Origin: Ancylobacter sp. IITR112
GTDB lineage: Bacteria; Pseudomonadota; Alphaproteobacteria; Rhizobiales; Xanthobacteraceae
NCBI RefSeq assembly: GCF_041415945.1
Contig: NZ_JBGCUS010000001.1
Span: 868,001 to 932,000, forward strand
Direction: 5' to 3'
DNA length: 64,000 nt
The position numbers and the translations under genes are program-made. Of the stretch, positions 9,581-20,905 are shown one piece after another; position 1 is the stretch's first letter, and each line of letters starts with the position of its first letter. The notes below the pieces were generated by a model. That model saw only the letters and a program-made list of their open reading frames with translations, ran no database searches and had not been told where the DNA came from.

Positions 9581-10732
9581 ATGGTCGACGAGACCCAGAT
9601 TTGGGCCGGAGAGCGGGTAGCGGAAACGTCGGCCGTCGATGAGAGGCCTTCTGCGCGTCCGCGCCAGGCCGGGTCGGCCCATGGTGCCCCCGCCGGTACG
9701 GCCAGCCGTGACGCGCGATCGGCGGCGCGTCCGCGCAACACGGATCCCTGTTATGCCGCGCTGGACCTCGGCACCAATAATTGCCGGCTTCTGGTCGCCC
9801 GCCCCACCGGCAGCGGGTTTCGCGTCGTGGATGCCTTCTCGCGCATTGTCCGGTTGGGTGAGGGGCTGATCGGCTCCGGCCGCCTCGGCGAGGCGGCGAT
9901 GGATCGTGCGGTGGAGGCGCTGAAAGTCTGCGCGTCGAAGATCGAGGCGCGGCACATTGTCGACCGCCGGCTGATCGCCACAGAAGCCTGCCGCTCGGCG
10001 GTGAATGGCGCGGACTTCATCAGCCGGGTCCGGCGCGAGACCGGGCTCGAGCTTGAAATCGTCGACCGAGAGACCGAAGCGCGCCTCGCCGCTTCCGGCT
10101 GCACGCCGCTGGTCGACCCCACCTCCGATGGGGCGGTGCTTTTCGACATTGGCGGCGGCTCGACCGAGGTGGTGTGGCTGGACCGGGTGGAAACCCGCGA
10201 TGGCGGCCCGCCGGCCGCGGTGATCCGCGCCTGGGTGTCGGTGCCGCTCGGCGTCGTCACGGTGGCCGAGCGCCATGGCGGCGTGAAGGTGACACGCGAC
10301 GATTTCGAAGCCATGGTCAATGAGTTCACGCCGCACCTCACCGGCTTTGTGAAGGCGGTGGGACCGCATAATTGCGGCCGGCTGCATCTTTTGGGTACAT
10401 CCGGCACGGTGACGACGATTGCCGGTGTGCATCTCGACCTGCCGCGCTATGACCGCTCGCAGGTGGATGGCACCTGGCTCGGCGCCGAGCAGGTGCGGGT
10501 CGTGGTCGACCGGCTGCTGGCCATGCCCTTCGCCGAGCGCGCCGCCAATCCCTGCATCGGCGCTGAACGTGCCGATCTGGTACTGGCAGGCTGCGCGATT
10601 TTGGAATCGGTGCGCCGGGCCTTTCCCTGCGACCGTCTGCGTGTCGCCGATCGCGGCCTGCGGGAAGGAATATTGGTGGAACTGATGCGTGCCGATGGTG
10701 TGTGGCGGTCGAGGGCCGGAGCCTCGACGTGA
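9581..10732 (+). CDS. ppx: Exopolyphosphatase / pppGpp phosphohydrolase (Ppx/GppA family)
   Basis: The 383-aa protein belongs to the ASKHA (sugar kinase/Hsp70/actin) fold. The first phosphate-binding loop is [14 protein letters not shown] near residue 60, [10 protein letters not shown] lies in between, and the second glycine-rich loop is [14 protein letters not shown] near residue 185. It should hydrolyse inorganic polyphosphate and/or pppGpp in the cytoplasm. The start at 9581 was chosen for the GGGGAAG eight bases upstream; an in-frame start at 9491 would add 30 residues of low-complexity sequence. The first 55 residues are Arg/Ala/Ser-rich and probably disordered. It overlaps the rlmE start by 4 nt, so the two are translationally coupled. 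This Ppx-RlmE pairing is common in alphaproteobacteria. Confidence 0.9.
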   Translation: MVDETQIWAGERVAETSAVDERPSARPRQAGSAHGAPAGTASRDARSAARPRNTDPCYAALDLGTNNCRLLVARPTGSGFRVVDAFSRIVRLGEGLIGSGRLGEAAMDRAVEALKVCASKIEARHIVDRRLIATEACRSAVNGADFISRVRRETGLELEIVDRETEARLAASGCTPLVDPTSDGAVLFDIGGGSTEVVWLDRVETRDGGPPAAVIRAWVSVPLGVVTVAERHGGVKVTRDDFEAMVNEFTPHLTGFVKAVGPHNCGRLHLLGTSGTVTTIAGVHLDLPRYDRSQVDGTWLGAEQVRVVVDRLLAMPFAERAANPCIGAERADLVLAGCAILESVRRAFPCDRLRVADRGLREGILVELMRADGVWRSRAGAST

Positions 10733-11454
10733 TTGACAAGCCCCAGGCCGGCAAGGGCGGTGAGGCACGGCCGCTCAAGGTGCGGCTGAAGAAAGCCCGC
10801 TCGCTCAGCTCCTCCTCGCAGAAATGGCTGCAGCGCCAGCTCAACGATCCCTATGTCGCGCGCGCCAAGCGCGAGGGCTGGCGCTCGCGTGCCGCCTTCA
10901 AGCTGATCGAGATCGACGACAAGCTGAAGATCCTGAAGCCCGGCATGCGCGTGGTCGATCTCGGCGCCGCCCCCGGCGGGTGGAGCCAGGTCGCGGCGAA
11001 GAAGCTGAAGCTGGAGGAGGGGCGCGGCAAGATCGTCGCCATCGACCTTTTGGAGATCGACCCGATCGCCGGCGTCGACTTCGCCCAGATGGACTTCCTC
11101 AAGGACGAGGCGCCCGAGCAGCTCAAGGCGATGCTCGGCGGCGAGGCCGACCTCGTCATGTCCGACATGGCCGCCAACACAACCGGGCACAGGGCGACCG
11201 ACCATTTGCGCATCGTCGGGCTGGTGGAACTCGCCATCGACTTCGCCCGCCAGGTGCTGGCGCCTGGCGGCTGCTTCATCGCCAAGGTGTTTCAGGGCGG
11301 CACGGAAGGCACGTTGCTGGCGGACCTGAAGCGCGACTTCACCGCCGTGCGTCACATCAAGCCGCAGGCGAGCCGGGCGGATTCGGCGGAACTCTATGTG
11401 GTGGCGACGGGCTTCCGACGGCGAGGGGTACTAGACCCTACACGTTCATCCTAA
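10729..11454 (+). CDS. rlmE: 23S rRNA 2'-O-ribose U2552 methyltransferase RlmE (FtsJ/RrmJ)
   Basis: A 241-aa class I SAM methyltransferase. The N-terminus is basic ([20 protein letters not shown]), followed by [20 protein letters not shown] with the first catalytic Lys, the SAM loop [11 protein letters not shown], and [16 protein letters not shown] with the catalytic Asp. The third Lys is in FIAKVFQGG and the Glu in [11 protein letters not shown], giving the K-D-K-E tetrad. It methylates U2552 of 23S rRNA late in 50S assembly. The start GTG at 10729 overlaps the ppx stop (GTGA); a GTG at 10702 is the alternative. The 3' end overlaps the convergent gene at 11438 by 17 bp, which suggests that gene was inserted right behind it. 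Confidence 0.92.
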   Translation: MIDKPQAGKGGEARPLKVRLKKARSLSSSSQKWLQRQLNDPYVARAKREGWRSRAAFKLIEIDDKLKILKPGMRVVDLGAAPGGWSQVAAKKLKLEEGRGKIVAIDLLEIDPIAGVDFAQMDFLKDEAPEQLKAMLGGEADLVMSDMAANTTGHRATDHLRIVGLVELAIDFARQVLAPGGCFIAKVFQGGTEGTLLADLKRDFTAVRHIKPQASRADSAELYVVATGFRRRGVLDPTRSS

Positions 11455-11812
11455 TCACGATCCCATCTGGCAAGAAGAATTCATTGAACTTGTTGCCGCT
11501 GAAGTAAGCGTTGCCGATATCTGGAATTCTTATAAATTGGGACATCCCTTTTATTGCAGGATGATTGTCTTGTATGTATTCTGTTGTTCCTATATCAAGT
11601 CCCGATAACTGTGATGAATGGGATGATATTGTTTCAGCGATTATACGGTAAAACTCGCGTTTATCATTGATTGACCGATTTGGAGTTATCCATAGCTTCC
11701 ATGTGTTGCTGTCAGGTTGGTGTACCCACATCACTGCGCGGGGCTTGATGCTAGTGTTATCAAGAAGGTGTGTGAGTTCGTGGGCCTGTTTTACCAGAAC
11801 TGCTTGATCCAT
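11438..11812 (-). CDS. Hypothetical protein, partner of the HEPN gene
   Basis: A 124-aa protein that I do not recognise. It is aromatic- and Asn-rich ([43 protein letters not shown]) and has no signal peptide or membrane segment. The ATG at 11812 overlaps the end of the upstream HEPN gene by 22 bp, so the two are one transcriptional unit. Its codon use is much AT-richer than the flanking rlmE and MFS genes, which marks the pair as acquired. It could be an antitoxin or an effector of the HEPN protein; the sequence does not decide this. It does not show the GSxARG-type nucleotidyltransferase motif expected for a classical MNT partner. Confidence 0.6.
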   Translation of the reverse strand: MDQAVLVKQAHELTHLLDNTSIKPRAVMWVHQPDSNTWKLWITPNRSINDKREFYRIIAETISSHSSQLSGLDIGTTEYIQDNHPAIKGMSQFIRIPDIGNAYFSGNKFNEFFLPDGIVIRMNV

Positions 11813-12204
11813 TGCATAATTCCGTTGTCTATGTCGGTTATGGATTCAATCAGTAATTGAGATTCGATAGCAGAGCAGCTGCGATACCTTGAATCTGGTG
11901 ACCACTCATTCGCTATTCCCCAATTTGCAGCGAAATGAGAGTTGGAATCTTGCTTACGTTTTAGCTCATCCCTTAATCCAGCAAGGCCGATAAGATTCAT
12001 ATATTGGTGGGATAATACGTCTCGGAGAATCGATTTATCAGGAATTGTCTCTGCAGCTATCTGTTTGGCGATGCAGGCCTTTAGGGCGAGTTCGACACCG
12101 TATCCCGCCAAGTAATATGCATTTGACCAGCGCTGGTGCTGCAGCAACAGGCATGCGTCATCAATTTTGGCTTGGGCATATCCTTGTAAATCAGTTCGCC
12201 TCAT
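11791..12204 (-). CDS. HEPN domain protein
   Basis: A 137-aa all-alpha protein with the HEPN signature: AKIDDACLLLQHQRWSNAYY, then LAGYGVELALKACIAK. An Arg-x4-His motif (RDVLSH) corresponds to the RNase RX4-6H motif of HEPN toxins. The start at 12204 (MRRTDLQGYA) follows GGCGAGGCTCGC; a longer frame to 12300 runs into the MFS gene and is unlikely. HEPN proteins often act as RNases in toxin-antitoxin and abortive-infection systems. Its overlap with the gene at 11438-11812 and low GC suggest a compact two-gene defence or stress module between two core genes (inference). Confidence 0.7.
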   Translation of the reverse strand: MRRTDLQGYAQAKIDDACLLLQHQRWSNAYYLAGYGVELALKACIAKQIAAETIPDKSILRDVLSHQYMNLIGLAGLRDELKRKQDSNSHFAANWGIANEWSPDSRYRSCSAIESQLLIESITDIDNGIMQWIKQFW

Positions 12205-12289
12205 GCGAGCCTCGCCGCCGTTCCGTGCAGCCTTTATCGCACATAGTGCGCGGCTTGGCTTGTAGCATATTATCAAGGCTCCCCTCTCC

Positions 12290-13723
12290 TCAGCCCGCAC
12301 TCCCCATCTCCCCCGGCGGTCCGGCCATCTGCGCCGGCTTCACCCGCCTCTGCGCCAGTTCCGCGCCGGCATTGGGCGGCAGGCGGAGGAAGAAGAACAC
12401 CGAGCACACTGCGATCCCCGCCACGACGAGGAAAGCGACGCTGAAATCGCTGAGCGCGATGGTGCCGTCGCCGCGCCAGCCGCGCAGCGCGTCCAGTACC
12501 AGCGCCGCCACCGCCACCCCGGTGGAAATCGCCACCTGCTGCGCCACGCTGGCGAAGCTGGTGGCCCGGCTCATCGCCTCGGCGGGGATGTCGGCATAAG
12601 AGAGCGCATTGGTGCTGGTGAATTGCAGCGAGCGGAAAAAGCCGCCCAGCAGCAGCGCGCCCACCAGCGCGAGATAGGGCATGCCGGGCCGGAACAGCGC
12701 TCCCACCGCGATGAACGCCGCCGCGATGACGCAGTTCACCACCAGCACGCGGCGGAAGCCGAAGGCGCGGATGATGGGGGCGGCGGTGAATTTCATCGTC
12801 ATCGCCCCCGCCGCCGAGGCGAAGGTGATCATGCCGGAGGCGAAGGGGGTGAGGCCGAAGCCGAGCTGCAGCAACAGCGGCAGCAGGAAGGGCAGGGCGC
12901 CGATGCCGACCCGGAACAGCGAGGCGCCGACCACGCCGGCGAAGAAGGTGGGGATCTTCAGGAGGGCGAGGTCGAGGATCGGCTTCACCGTGCGCCGGGC
13001 GTGGCGGATGTAGAACGCCATCGCCACCGCGCCCACCGCGATGACCGCGACCGCAAGGGAAGGCGAAACGGCGTGCTGGCCCAGCAGCGCGAAGCCGAAG
13101 ACGAGGCCGGCCAGCCCGAGCCCCGACAGCAACATGCCCTTGAGATCGAAGGGCGGCACATCGGGCTCGCGAATGTCCGGAATGAAGCGGCTGACCAGCG
13201 CGAAACCGAGAATGCCGATCGGCAGGTTGAGGAAGAAGATGTAGCGCCAGTCGAAATAGGTGGTGATGAAGCCACCGAGCGGCGGGCCGATCACCGGCCC
13301 CAGCAGGGCGGGAATGGTGAGCCAGGCGAGCGCCGAGACGAGCTCTTCCTTCGGTACAGTGCGCAGGATGACCAGCCGGCCGACCGGCACCATCATCGCC
13401 CCGCCCATGCCTTGCAGGATGCGGTAGGCGACGAAATCCGGCAGCGAATGCGCCATTCCGCACAGCAGCGAGCCGGCGGTGAACAGGGCGATGGCGGCGC
13501 GAAACACGGTGCGCGAACCGAATCGGTCGGCGAACCAGCCGCTCGCGGGGATGAACACGGCAAGGCTCAGCAGATAGGAGGTCAGCGCCAGCTTCAGCGA
13601 GATCGGATCTTCGCGCAGATCGGCGGCGATGGCCGGCAGCGAGGTGGCGATCACGGTCGAATCGAGCTGCTCCATGAACAGTGCGCAGGCGACGATGAGC
13701 GGGACGAGACGTTCGGAGCGCAC
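12290..13723 (-). CDS. MFS drug-type exporter, DHA2 (EmrB/QacA) family
   Basis: A 477-aa polytopic membrane protein with about 14 predicted membrane spans. DHA2 motifs are visible: LDSTVIATSLPAIAADL (motif D1) near residue 20, the loop 2-3 motif GWFADRFGSR, RILQGMGGAMMVP, and motif C LGPVIGPPLGGFI in span 5, then WRYIFFLNLPIG. These mark proton-driven drug/H+ antiporters. The substrate cannot be read from the sequence. No regulator or membrane-fusion partner is adjacent, so it is probably monocistronic. The 3' end lies 86 bp from the HEPN start, making this the likely boundary of the HEPN insertion. Confidence 0.88.
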   Translation of the reverse strand: MRSERLVPLIVACALFMEQLDSTVIATSLPAIAADLREDPISLKLALTSYLLSLAVFIPASGWFADRFGSRTVFRAAIALFTAGSLLCGMAHSLPDFVAYRILQGMGGAMMVPVGRLVILRTVPKEELVSALAWLTIPALLGPVIGPPLGGFITTYFDWRYIFFLNLPIGILGFALVSRFIPDIREPDVPPFDLKGMLLSGLGLAGLVFGFALLGQHAVSPSLAVAVIAVGAVAMAFYIRHARRTVKPILDLALLKIPTFFAGVVGASLFRVGIGALPFLLPLLLQLGFGLTPFASGMITFASAAGAMTMKFTAAPIIRAFGFRRVLVVNCVIAAAFIAVGALFRPGMPYLALVGALLLGGFFRSLQFTSTNALSYADIPAEAMSRATSFASVAQQVAISTGVAVAALVLDALRGWRGDGTIALSDFSVAFLVVAGIAVCSVFFFLRLPPNAGAELAQRRVKPAQMAGPPGEMGSAG

Positions 13724-15525
<1,802 letters not shown>

Positions 15526-15570
15526 GCGCCGGCTTTCCGCTGGCGCCGCACCGATGAAGGAGGGCTGACC

Positions 15571-16002
15571 ATGTACGTCACCGCCACGCTGTTGCCCGTG
15601 TTCGTGCAGGTCGCCCTCACCTTCGCCGTGCTGTTCCGGCTGGGGGCGGTGCGTCTCAAAGCCATCCGCGCCGGCGGGCTGGTGCGCGAGGAGGTGGTGC
15701 TGGGGGATGCGGGCTGGCCGCCGATCGTGCGGCAGGCCAGCAACTGCTTCCGCAACCAGTTCGAACTGCCGGTGCTGTTCTATGTGCTGGTGGTGCTGGC
15801 GCTGGTGACGCGGCAGACGAGCGACCTGTTTCTTGTGCTGGCGTGGCTGTTCGTTTTAAGCCGCATCGTCCACGCCATCGTCCACACGACCCACAATGAT
15901 GTGCGCTGGCGTTTCGGCGCCTTCGCCTTCGGCGCGCTGGTGTTGCTCGCGATGTGGGTGCTGTTCGCACTCGCGATCCTGCTGGCGCCGGCTCTGCCGT
16001 AA
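15571..16002 (+). CDS. MAPEG family membrane protein
   Basis: A 143-aa protein with four predicted membrane segments, the size and topology of MAPEG (membrane-associated eicosanoid and glutathione metabolism) proteins. It carries RQASNCFRNQFELPVLFYVL in the second helix and SRIVHAIVHTTHNDVRWR in the third, which match the family's conserved NxxELP-like and RxxH patterns. Bacterial members are often annotated as glutathione-transferase-like, but their substrates are mostly unknown. The ATG follows GAAGGAGGGCTGACC. It lies 45 bp after guaB and 21 bp before the RNA methyltransferase gene, so all may be co-transcribed. Confidence 0.8.
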   Translation: MYVTATLLPVFVQVALTFAVLFRLGAVRLKAIRAGGLVREEVVLGDAGWPPIVRQASNCFRNQFELPVLFYVLVVLALVTRQTSDLFLVLAWLFVLSRIVHAIVHTTHNDVRWRFGAFAFGALVLLAMWVLFALAILLAPALP

Positions 16003-16023
16003 ACCTTTGTTATTGGAGTTGAA

Positions 16024-17346
16024 ATGACGCCGGCTGCCAGGCTTTCCGCCGCTATCGAGGTGATCGGCACGATCCTCGCCGAACGCCGTCCGGCCGCCGA
16101 CGTGCTGAAGGAATGGGGCCGCAGCCACCGCTTCGCCGGCTCGGGCGATCGGGCTGCCGTGGCCTCGATAGTCTATGACACGCTACGCCGCCGCGCCTCA
16201 TCAGCCTGGATCATGGGCGAACGTGTCGGCGAGGAGACCCCGCGCGGGCTTGTTCTCGGCATGCTGAAGCTGGCGCGGGGTCTCGATGTCGACGCCATCG
16301 CTGCGCTCTGCGACGGCTCCCGCTTCGCCCCCGCGCCGCTGAGCGACGAGGAGCGTCAGCGTCTGTCTGAGGTCAGCCTCGACGACGCGCCTGCGCCGGT
16401 GCGCGGCGATTACCCGGAGTGGCTCGAAGCCCCGCTCGCTGCCGTGTTCGGTGACACGCGTGCCGAGGAGGGCGCGGCGCTGGCCGAACGGGCTCCGCTG
16501 GATCTGCGCGTCAATTCGCTCAAGGGCGATGTCGAGAAGGCGCGCGAGCTGGTCGGCCATCTCGAGCCGGCCCCCGGGGCCTGGTCGCCGCTCGCTTTGC
16601 GCATCGCGCTGGAAGCCGACGGCAAAGCGCCCCCGCTCACCTCCGAGCCGGCCTATCTCAAGGGGCTGGTGGAGATACAGGACGAAGGCTCGCAGATCGC
16701 CGCCATTCTCGCCGCTCCGCCGCGCGGCGGGCAGGTGCTGGATCTGTGCGCCGGCGGTGGCGGCAAGACGTTGGAACTCGCCGCGCTGATGGATGGTGCC
16801 GGCCAGCTCTACGCCTATGACGACGATCTGCGCCGCCTCGCGCCGATTCACGAGCGGGTGCAGCGCGCCGGCGCTCACAATGTCCAGGTGCGCTCGCCGC
16901 GCGGCAAGGCGGACGTGCTGGAAGACCTCGCCGGCCGCATGGACCTCGTGCTGGTGGACGCGCCCTGCACCGGCACCGGCACCTGGCGCCGCAACCCGGA
17001 TGCGAAATGGCGCATGCGTCCCGGCGCGCTCGCCGAGCGGGTGAAGGAACAGGCCGCGATCCTCGATACCGCCGCCGCCTATGTGAAGCCGGGCGGACGC
17101 CTCGCCTATGTCACCTGCTCCCTGCTCGACGAGGAGAATACCGAGCAGGTGCGGGCCTTTCTCGACCGTCACCCCGCCTTCCGCCTCGTGCCGCCGGCGG
17201 AAGCCGCGCTGGCGCTCGGCGAGCGCGGCATGGCACTGCGCGCCGCAGCGCTGGAGCGGCCCGAGGGGCTGCTGCTGACCCCGCGCCGCACCGGCACGGA
17301 CGGCTTCTTCATCAGCCTGATGGTGCGCGGTGAGCAAGCCGGATAA
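16024..17346 (+). CDS. RsmB/NOP2-family SAM-dependent RNA 5-methylcytosine methyltransferase
   Basis: A 440-aa protein. The N-terminal 140 residues resemble the NusB-like domain of RsmB (SHRFAGSGDRAAVASIVYDTLRRR). The catalytic domain shows the SAM loop VLDLCAGGGGKTLELAAL, YAYDDDLRRL, motif IV LVDAPCTGTGTWRRNPD and motif VI YVTCSLLDEENTEQV. The two Cys (PC and TC) are the release and nucleophile residues of m5C RNA methyltransferases. E. coli RsmB modifies 16S C967, but whether this orthologue has the same target cannot be read from sequence. It abuts guaA directly, the stop codon being followed immediately by the guaA ATG. Confidence 0.9.
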   Translation: MTPAARLSAAIEVIGTILAERRPAADVLKEWGRSHRFAGSGDRAAVASIVYDTLRRRASSAWIMGERVGEETPRGLVLGMLKLARGLDVDAIAALCDGSRFAPAPLSDEERQRLSEVSLDDAPAPVRGDYPEWLEAPLAAVFGDTRAEEGAALAERAPLDLRVNSLKGDVEKARELVGHLEPAPGAWSPLALRIALEADGKAPPLTSEPAYLKGLVEIQDEGSQIAAILAAPPRGGQVLDLCAGGGGKTLELAALMDGAGQLYAYDDDLRRLAPIHERVQRAGAHNVQVRSPRGKADVLEDLAGRMDLVLVDAPCTGTGTWRRNPDAKWRMRPGALAERVKEQAAILDTAAAYVKPGGRLAYVTCSLLDEENTEQVRAFLDRHPAFRLVPPAEAALALGERGMALRAAALERPEGLLLTPRRTGTDGFFISLMVRGEQAG

Positions 17347-18981
17347 ATGAACGCAACAGAGACCGCCCGCGCCGCCGAGAGCCACGAGACAGAGCCCGCC
17401 ATGACCCAGTTTGAACCGACCGCCGCCACCGCCGAGCACGACACCATCCTCATCATCGACTTCGGCTCGCAGGTCACGCAGCTCATCGCCCGCCGCGTGC
17501 GCGAGGAGGGGGTCTATTCCGAGATCGTGCCGTTCCAGAGCGCGGCGGAAGCGGTGCGGCGGCTGAAGCCGGTTGGCATCATCTTCTCCGGCGGCCCCGC
17601 CTCCGTCACGGATGCGGACAGCCCGCGCGCGCCGCAGGAAGCGTTCGATCTCGGCGTGCCGATCTTCGCCATCTGCTACGGCCAGCAGACCTGCGCGCTG
17701 CAACTCGGCGGCGAGGTGGAGGGTGGCCACGCCGCGGAATTCGGCCGCGCCGAGGTGACGGTGCACAAGCCGAGCGCGCTCTATGAGGGCGTGTGGGAGG
17801 TGGGCGAGCGCTATCCCGTGTGGATGAGCCATGGCGACCGCGTGACCCGCCTGCCGGAGGGATTCGAGGTGGTGGCGACCTCCGAGAACGCGCCCTTCGC
17901 TGTCGCGGTGAACGAGCAGCGCCGCATCTACACCACCATGTTCCACCCGGAAGTGGTGCACACGCCGCATGGCGCGGCGCTGATCCGCAATTTCGTCCGC
18001 AAGATCGCCGGCGCGCGCGGCGACTGGGGCATGCGGGCGTATCGCGAGGAGTCCATTCGCCGCATCCGCGAGCAGGTGGGGGCGGAAAAGGTGATCTGCG
18101 GCCTGTCGGGCGGCGTCGATTCCTCCGTGGCGGCGGTGCTGATCCACGAGGCGATCGGCGACCAGCTCACCTGCGTGTTCGTCGACCACGGCCTGCTGCG
18201 GCTCGGCGAGGCGGAGAAGGTCGTCACCCTGTTCCGCGACGCCTACAACATCCCGCTGGTGCATGTGGATGCGTCCGAGATGTTCTTGGGTGCGCTGGCG
18301 GGCGTGACTGACCCCGAGGTGAAGCGCAAGACCATCGGCAAGCTGTTCATCGACGTGTTCGAGGCCGAGGCGAAGAAGATCGGCGGTGCCGCCTTCCTCG
18401 CCCAGGGCACGCTCTACCCCGACGTGATCGAGTCGGTTTCGTTCACCGGCGGCCCCTCGGTGACGATCAAGAGCCACCACAATGTGGGTGGTCTGCCCGA
18501 CCGTATGAACATGAAGCTGGTGGAGCCGCTGCGCGAACTGTTCAAGGACGAGGTGCGCGCGCTCGGCCGCGAACTCGGCCTCCCGGAGGTGTTTGTCGGT
18601 CGCCACCCCTTCCCGGGACCAGGCCTCGCCATACGCTGCCCCGGCGAGATCACCCGCGAGAAGCTCGACATCCTGCGCCTTGCCGATGAGATCTACCTCG
18701 AAGAGATCCGCCGCCACGGGCTTTACGAGGAAATCTGGCAGGCCTTCGCCGTGATCCTGCCGGTGAAGACCGTGGGCGTGATGGGCGACTTCCGCACCTA
18801 TGACTATGTGGTCGGCCTGCGCGCCGTCACCTCGGTGGACGGCATGACGGCGGATTTCTACCCGTTCGACATGGCCTTCCTCGGCCGCGTCGCCACCCGC
18901 ATCGTCAACGAGGTGAAGGGCGTCAACCGCGTGGTCTACGATGTGACCTCCAAGCCGCCCGGGACCATCGAGTGGGAGTGA
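17347..18981 (+). CDS. guaA: GMP synthase, glutamine-hydrolysing
   Basis: A 544-aa GMP synthetase, which converts XMP to GMP with glutamine and ATP. The class I amidotransferase domain holds the nucleophile in [12 protein letters not shown] and the catalytic His-Glu in [11 protein letters not shown]. The ATP pyrophosphatase domain has the PP-loop [15 protein letters not shown], and the C-terminal dimerisation domain ends in [12 protein letters not shown]. The ATG at 17347 touches the upstream stop; an ATG at 17401 (MTQFEPTA) would give 526 aa, closer to the E. coli length, and is a reasonable alternative. The final 20 nt are the attachment site of the downstream genomic island and are reproduced at its far end, so the reading frame is preserved after integration. 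Confidence 0.96.
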   Translation: MNATETARAAESHETEPAMTQFEPTAATAEHDTILIIDFGSQVTQLIARRVREEGVYSEIVPFQSAAEAVRRLKPVGIIFSGGPASVTDADSPRAPQEAFDLGVPIFAICYGQQTCALQLGGEVEGGHAAEFGRAEVTVHKPSALYEGVWEVGERYPVWMSHGDRVTRLPEGFEVVATSENAPFAVAVNEQRRIYTTMFHPEVVHTPHGAALIRNFVRKIAGARGDWGMRAYREESIRRIREQVGAEKVICGLSGGVDSSVAAVLIHEAIGDQLTCVFVDHGLLRLGEAEKVVTLFRDAYNIPLVHVDASEMFLGALAGVTDPEVKRKTIGKLFIDVFEAEAKKIGGAAFLAQGTLYPDVIESVSFTGGPSVTIKSHHNVGGLPDRMNMKLVEPLRELFKDEVRALGRELGLPEVFVGRHPFPGPGLAIRCPGEITREKLDILRLADEIYLEEIRRHGLYEEIWQAFAVILPVKTVGVMGDFRTYDYVVGLRAVTSVDGMTADFYPFDMAFLGRVATRIVNEVKGVNRVVYDVTSKPPGTIEWE

Positions 18982-18982
18982 A
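18963..18982 (+). other. attL: 20-nt direct repeat at the guaA 3' end
   Basis: gaccatcgagtgggagtgaa covers the last codons and stop of guaA plus one base and is repeated exactly at 50544-50563. The integrase gene begins 220 bp further inside. The guaA 3' end is an established integration target for tyrosine-recombinase elements. Confidence 0.88.
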
Positions 18983-19096
18983 CTAGGGTGGTTTCAGACC
19001 ATCCAGCGCCGTGCTGGAAATCGCACCAACCCATTGGCTAGAAACGATTTTTCTTCCTACCCCGTATCACTGCATGTCACCCCAGCCGGACCACTT

Positions 19097-19116
19097 TGTT
19101 GGTACCGATGTTGGTA
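19097..19116 (+). promoter_or_regulatory. Integrase arm-like repeat pair, left end
   Basis: TGTTGGTA occurs at 19097-19104 and 19109-19116, a 12-bp period. The same pair with the same spacing is at 50468-50487 next to attR. The symmetrical placement at both element ends suggests arm-type integrase binding sites (inference). Confidence 0.5.
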
Positions 19117-19202
19117 TGGCGCAGGATGGTCGAGAAACGGGCTTTCGATACCAGCAGCGCCTGTTGATGGTATCCGTTCGCCCCTCGATCGGATGCGGAT
19201 TT

Positions 19203-20552
19203 ATGAGCGAACTCACTGATAAAGAACTGAAAAATCTCAAGCCGAGGGCCAAGCTCTACAAGGTGACGGACCGCGATGGGATGTACGCGGCCGTCACCCC
19301 CACCGGCGTCGTCTCGTTCCGGTATCAGTACCGGGTGAACGGGCGGCAGGAGGTCTTGACCATCGGCCGATATAAGGCCGAGGCGACGCGCAAGCTGACA
19401 CGGGCGCCCGACGCCCTGGAGTACGGCATGGAGGTGTCGCTTGCGGAGGCGAGAACGCTGCTGGCGCGCGCCCGTCGTCAGGTCGAGCGGGGCGAGTCGC
19501 CGTCGAAAGCCAAGGTAGAGAAGCGCACCGCGTCAGCCGAGGCGTTGACGTTCGGCGGGTGGGCGGAAGCCTATTTCAAGCATAAGGCCGATCCCAAGTC
19601 AGGGGCCGAGAAACTGGCTGACAGCACCCTGTCGATGCGCCGATCCGTCTATGATCGCGCCATCGCGGGAGAGTTGTCGAAGCTCAAGCTCGGGGAAGTG
19701 ACGCCGCAACGCCTCAAACATCTGTGCGACGAGGTTAAAGAGAAGCGCGGGCCGGCCGTCGCCGTGCATGTCCGCGAGGTCGTGTTGCTGGTGTTCCGTC
19801 ATGCTCAGGGAAGCGGGCTGGACGTGAGCAATCCGGCCGAGTCGATCCGCACCAGCGCCATCGCCACCTTTGAGCCCCGCGAGCGCGCCCTTTCACCCTC
19901 CGAGGTCCGCGCGGTCCTGGCGGCCTTGGATCATGTGTCGGCGGCGCCCGCGCTACGCTTGGCGGTGAAGTTTGTCCTGCTGACCGGCGTCCGGAAGTCC
20001 GAGTTCATCGACGCCACCTGGAAGGAAATCGACTTCGCCGCCGCCCGCTGGACGATCCCGGCCGAGCGCATGAAGGCCGGCAAGGCGCATGTGGTCCCGC
20101 TGAGCGATCAGGCTCTCGACATTCTGACGGTGTTCCGCACCATGTTCGGCGCCAGCCGATACCTGCACCCCGGCCGATACGACAGCGATACGCCGATCAG
20201 CAATGCCACCCTCAACCGCGTGATCGACACCGTTGTGGAGCGCATCCGCGAGACTGATCCTGATTTTCAGAGCTTCGGCGTTCACGATCTCCGTCGCACA
20301 TTCTCGACCGGCCTGAACCGCGCCAAGTTTGATGATCGTTGGATCGAGATGAGCCTGGCCCATGCGCCCCGGAACCGGATCGCCGCCGTCTACAACGTGA
20401 ACCGCTACCTCGCCGAGCGAAAGATCATGCTTCAGTGCTGGGCTGACATGCTCGACGCTTGGGTAGACGGGCGATCCGCGAGGGATCTGATCGCCGCCGC
20501 AAAACAGCGCGCCGCCGAGGTTCACGATGAAGAGTTGGATGATGATCTCTGA
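19203..20552 (+). CDS. P4-type tyrosine recombinase (integrase)
   Basis: A 449-aa integrase starting at the ATG at 19203 (MSELTDKELKNLKPR). The N-terminal arm-binding domain of P4-type integrases (DUF4102-like; LYKVTDRDGMYAAVTPTGVVSF) is followed by a SAM-like core-binding region (about 115-215). The catalytic domain has the first Arg in LLTGVRKSEFIDATW, HxxR in GVHDLRRTFSTGL, a His in LAHAPRNR, and the nucleophile Tyr in IAAVYNVNRYL. All key residues are present, so it should be active. It catalyses site-specific integration and excision between the guaA att site and the element. A longer frame back to 19011 overlaps the att region and is unlikely to be translated. Confidence 0.92.
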   Translation: MSELTDKELKNLKPRAKLYKVTDRDGMYAAVTPTGVVSFRYQYRVNGRQEVLTIGRYKAEATRKLTRAPDALEYGMEVSLAEARTLLARARRQVERGESPSKAKVEKRTASAEALTFGGWAEAYFKHKADPKSGAEKLADSTLSMRRSVYDRAIAGELSKLKLGEVTPQRLKHLCDEVKEKRGPAVAVHVREVVLLVFRHAQGSGLDVSNPAESIRTSAIATFEPRERALSPSEVRAVLAALDHVSAAPALRLAVKFVLLTGVRKSEFIDATWKEIDFAAARWTIPAERMKAGKAHVVPLSDQALDILTVFRTMFGASRYLHPGRYDSDTPISNATLNRVIDTVVERIRETDPDFQSFGVHDLRRTFSTGLNRAKFDDRWIEMSLAHAPRNRIAAVYNVNRYLAERKIMLQCWADMLDAWVDGRSARDLIAAAKQRAAEVHDEELDDDL

Positions 20553-20575
20553 GTGATGCTTCCTCGTCCATTCTG

Positions 20576-20776
20576 TCAGTCATTGGTGGCCCGCCATCGG
20601 GGCGGATCGGCAACCCATCGGTTGATGTCGGATTCCCGCCAGCCAGCGCCGTTGGTGCTGATCTTCAGCTGAGCGGGGAAGGTCCCTTCCGCGATTTTGC
20701 GGTAGATGGTGGAACGGGACAGGCCGGTGCGGGCGAGGACGGTCTTCAGGCGGATGATACGCTCTGGTGTCTGCAT
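20576..20776 (-). CDS. AlpA-family transcriptional regulator / excisionase-like protein
   Basis: A 66-aa winged-helix protein of the AlpA (phage CP4-57 regulator) family: RIIRLKTVLARTGLSRSTIYRKIAEGTFP, then W(R)ESDINRWV. It starts at the ATG at 20776. AlpA-like proteins beside P4-type integrases commonly act as recombination directionality factors or integrase activators. It is convergent with the integrase, 24 bp from its stop codon, the usual arrangement in such islands. It lies downstream of the relaxase gene on the same strand, with a 129-bp gap. Confidence 0.85.
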   Translation of the reverse strand: MQTPERIIRLKTVLARTGLSRSTIYRKIAEGTFPAQLKISTNGAGWRESDINRWVADPPRWRATND

Positions 20777-20905
20777 GGCGGTGCTGCCTCCTACTGGACG
20801 CGCCTGATGGCGCCTGCTCCAGACAAGGCATGGGATCACCGACCGGCAAGAGGATGAACGGGGCCGGTGGGGCGTGGCGAACCGGCGGCGGCACATCGGA
20901 CGGAT

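Noticed and set aside
16201..18717. 838-codon minus-strand frame opposite the RsmB-family gene and guaA
   Set aside because: It is antisense to two well-recognised genes and has no domain features.
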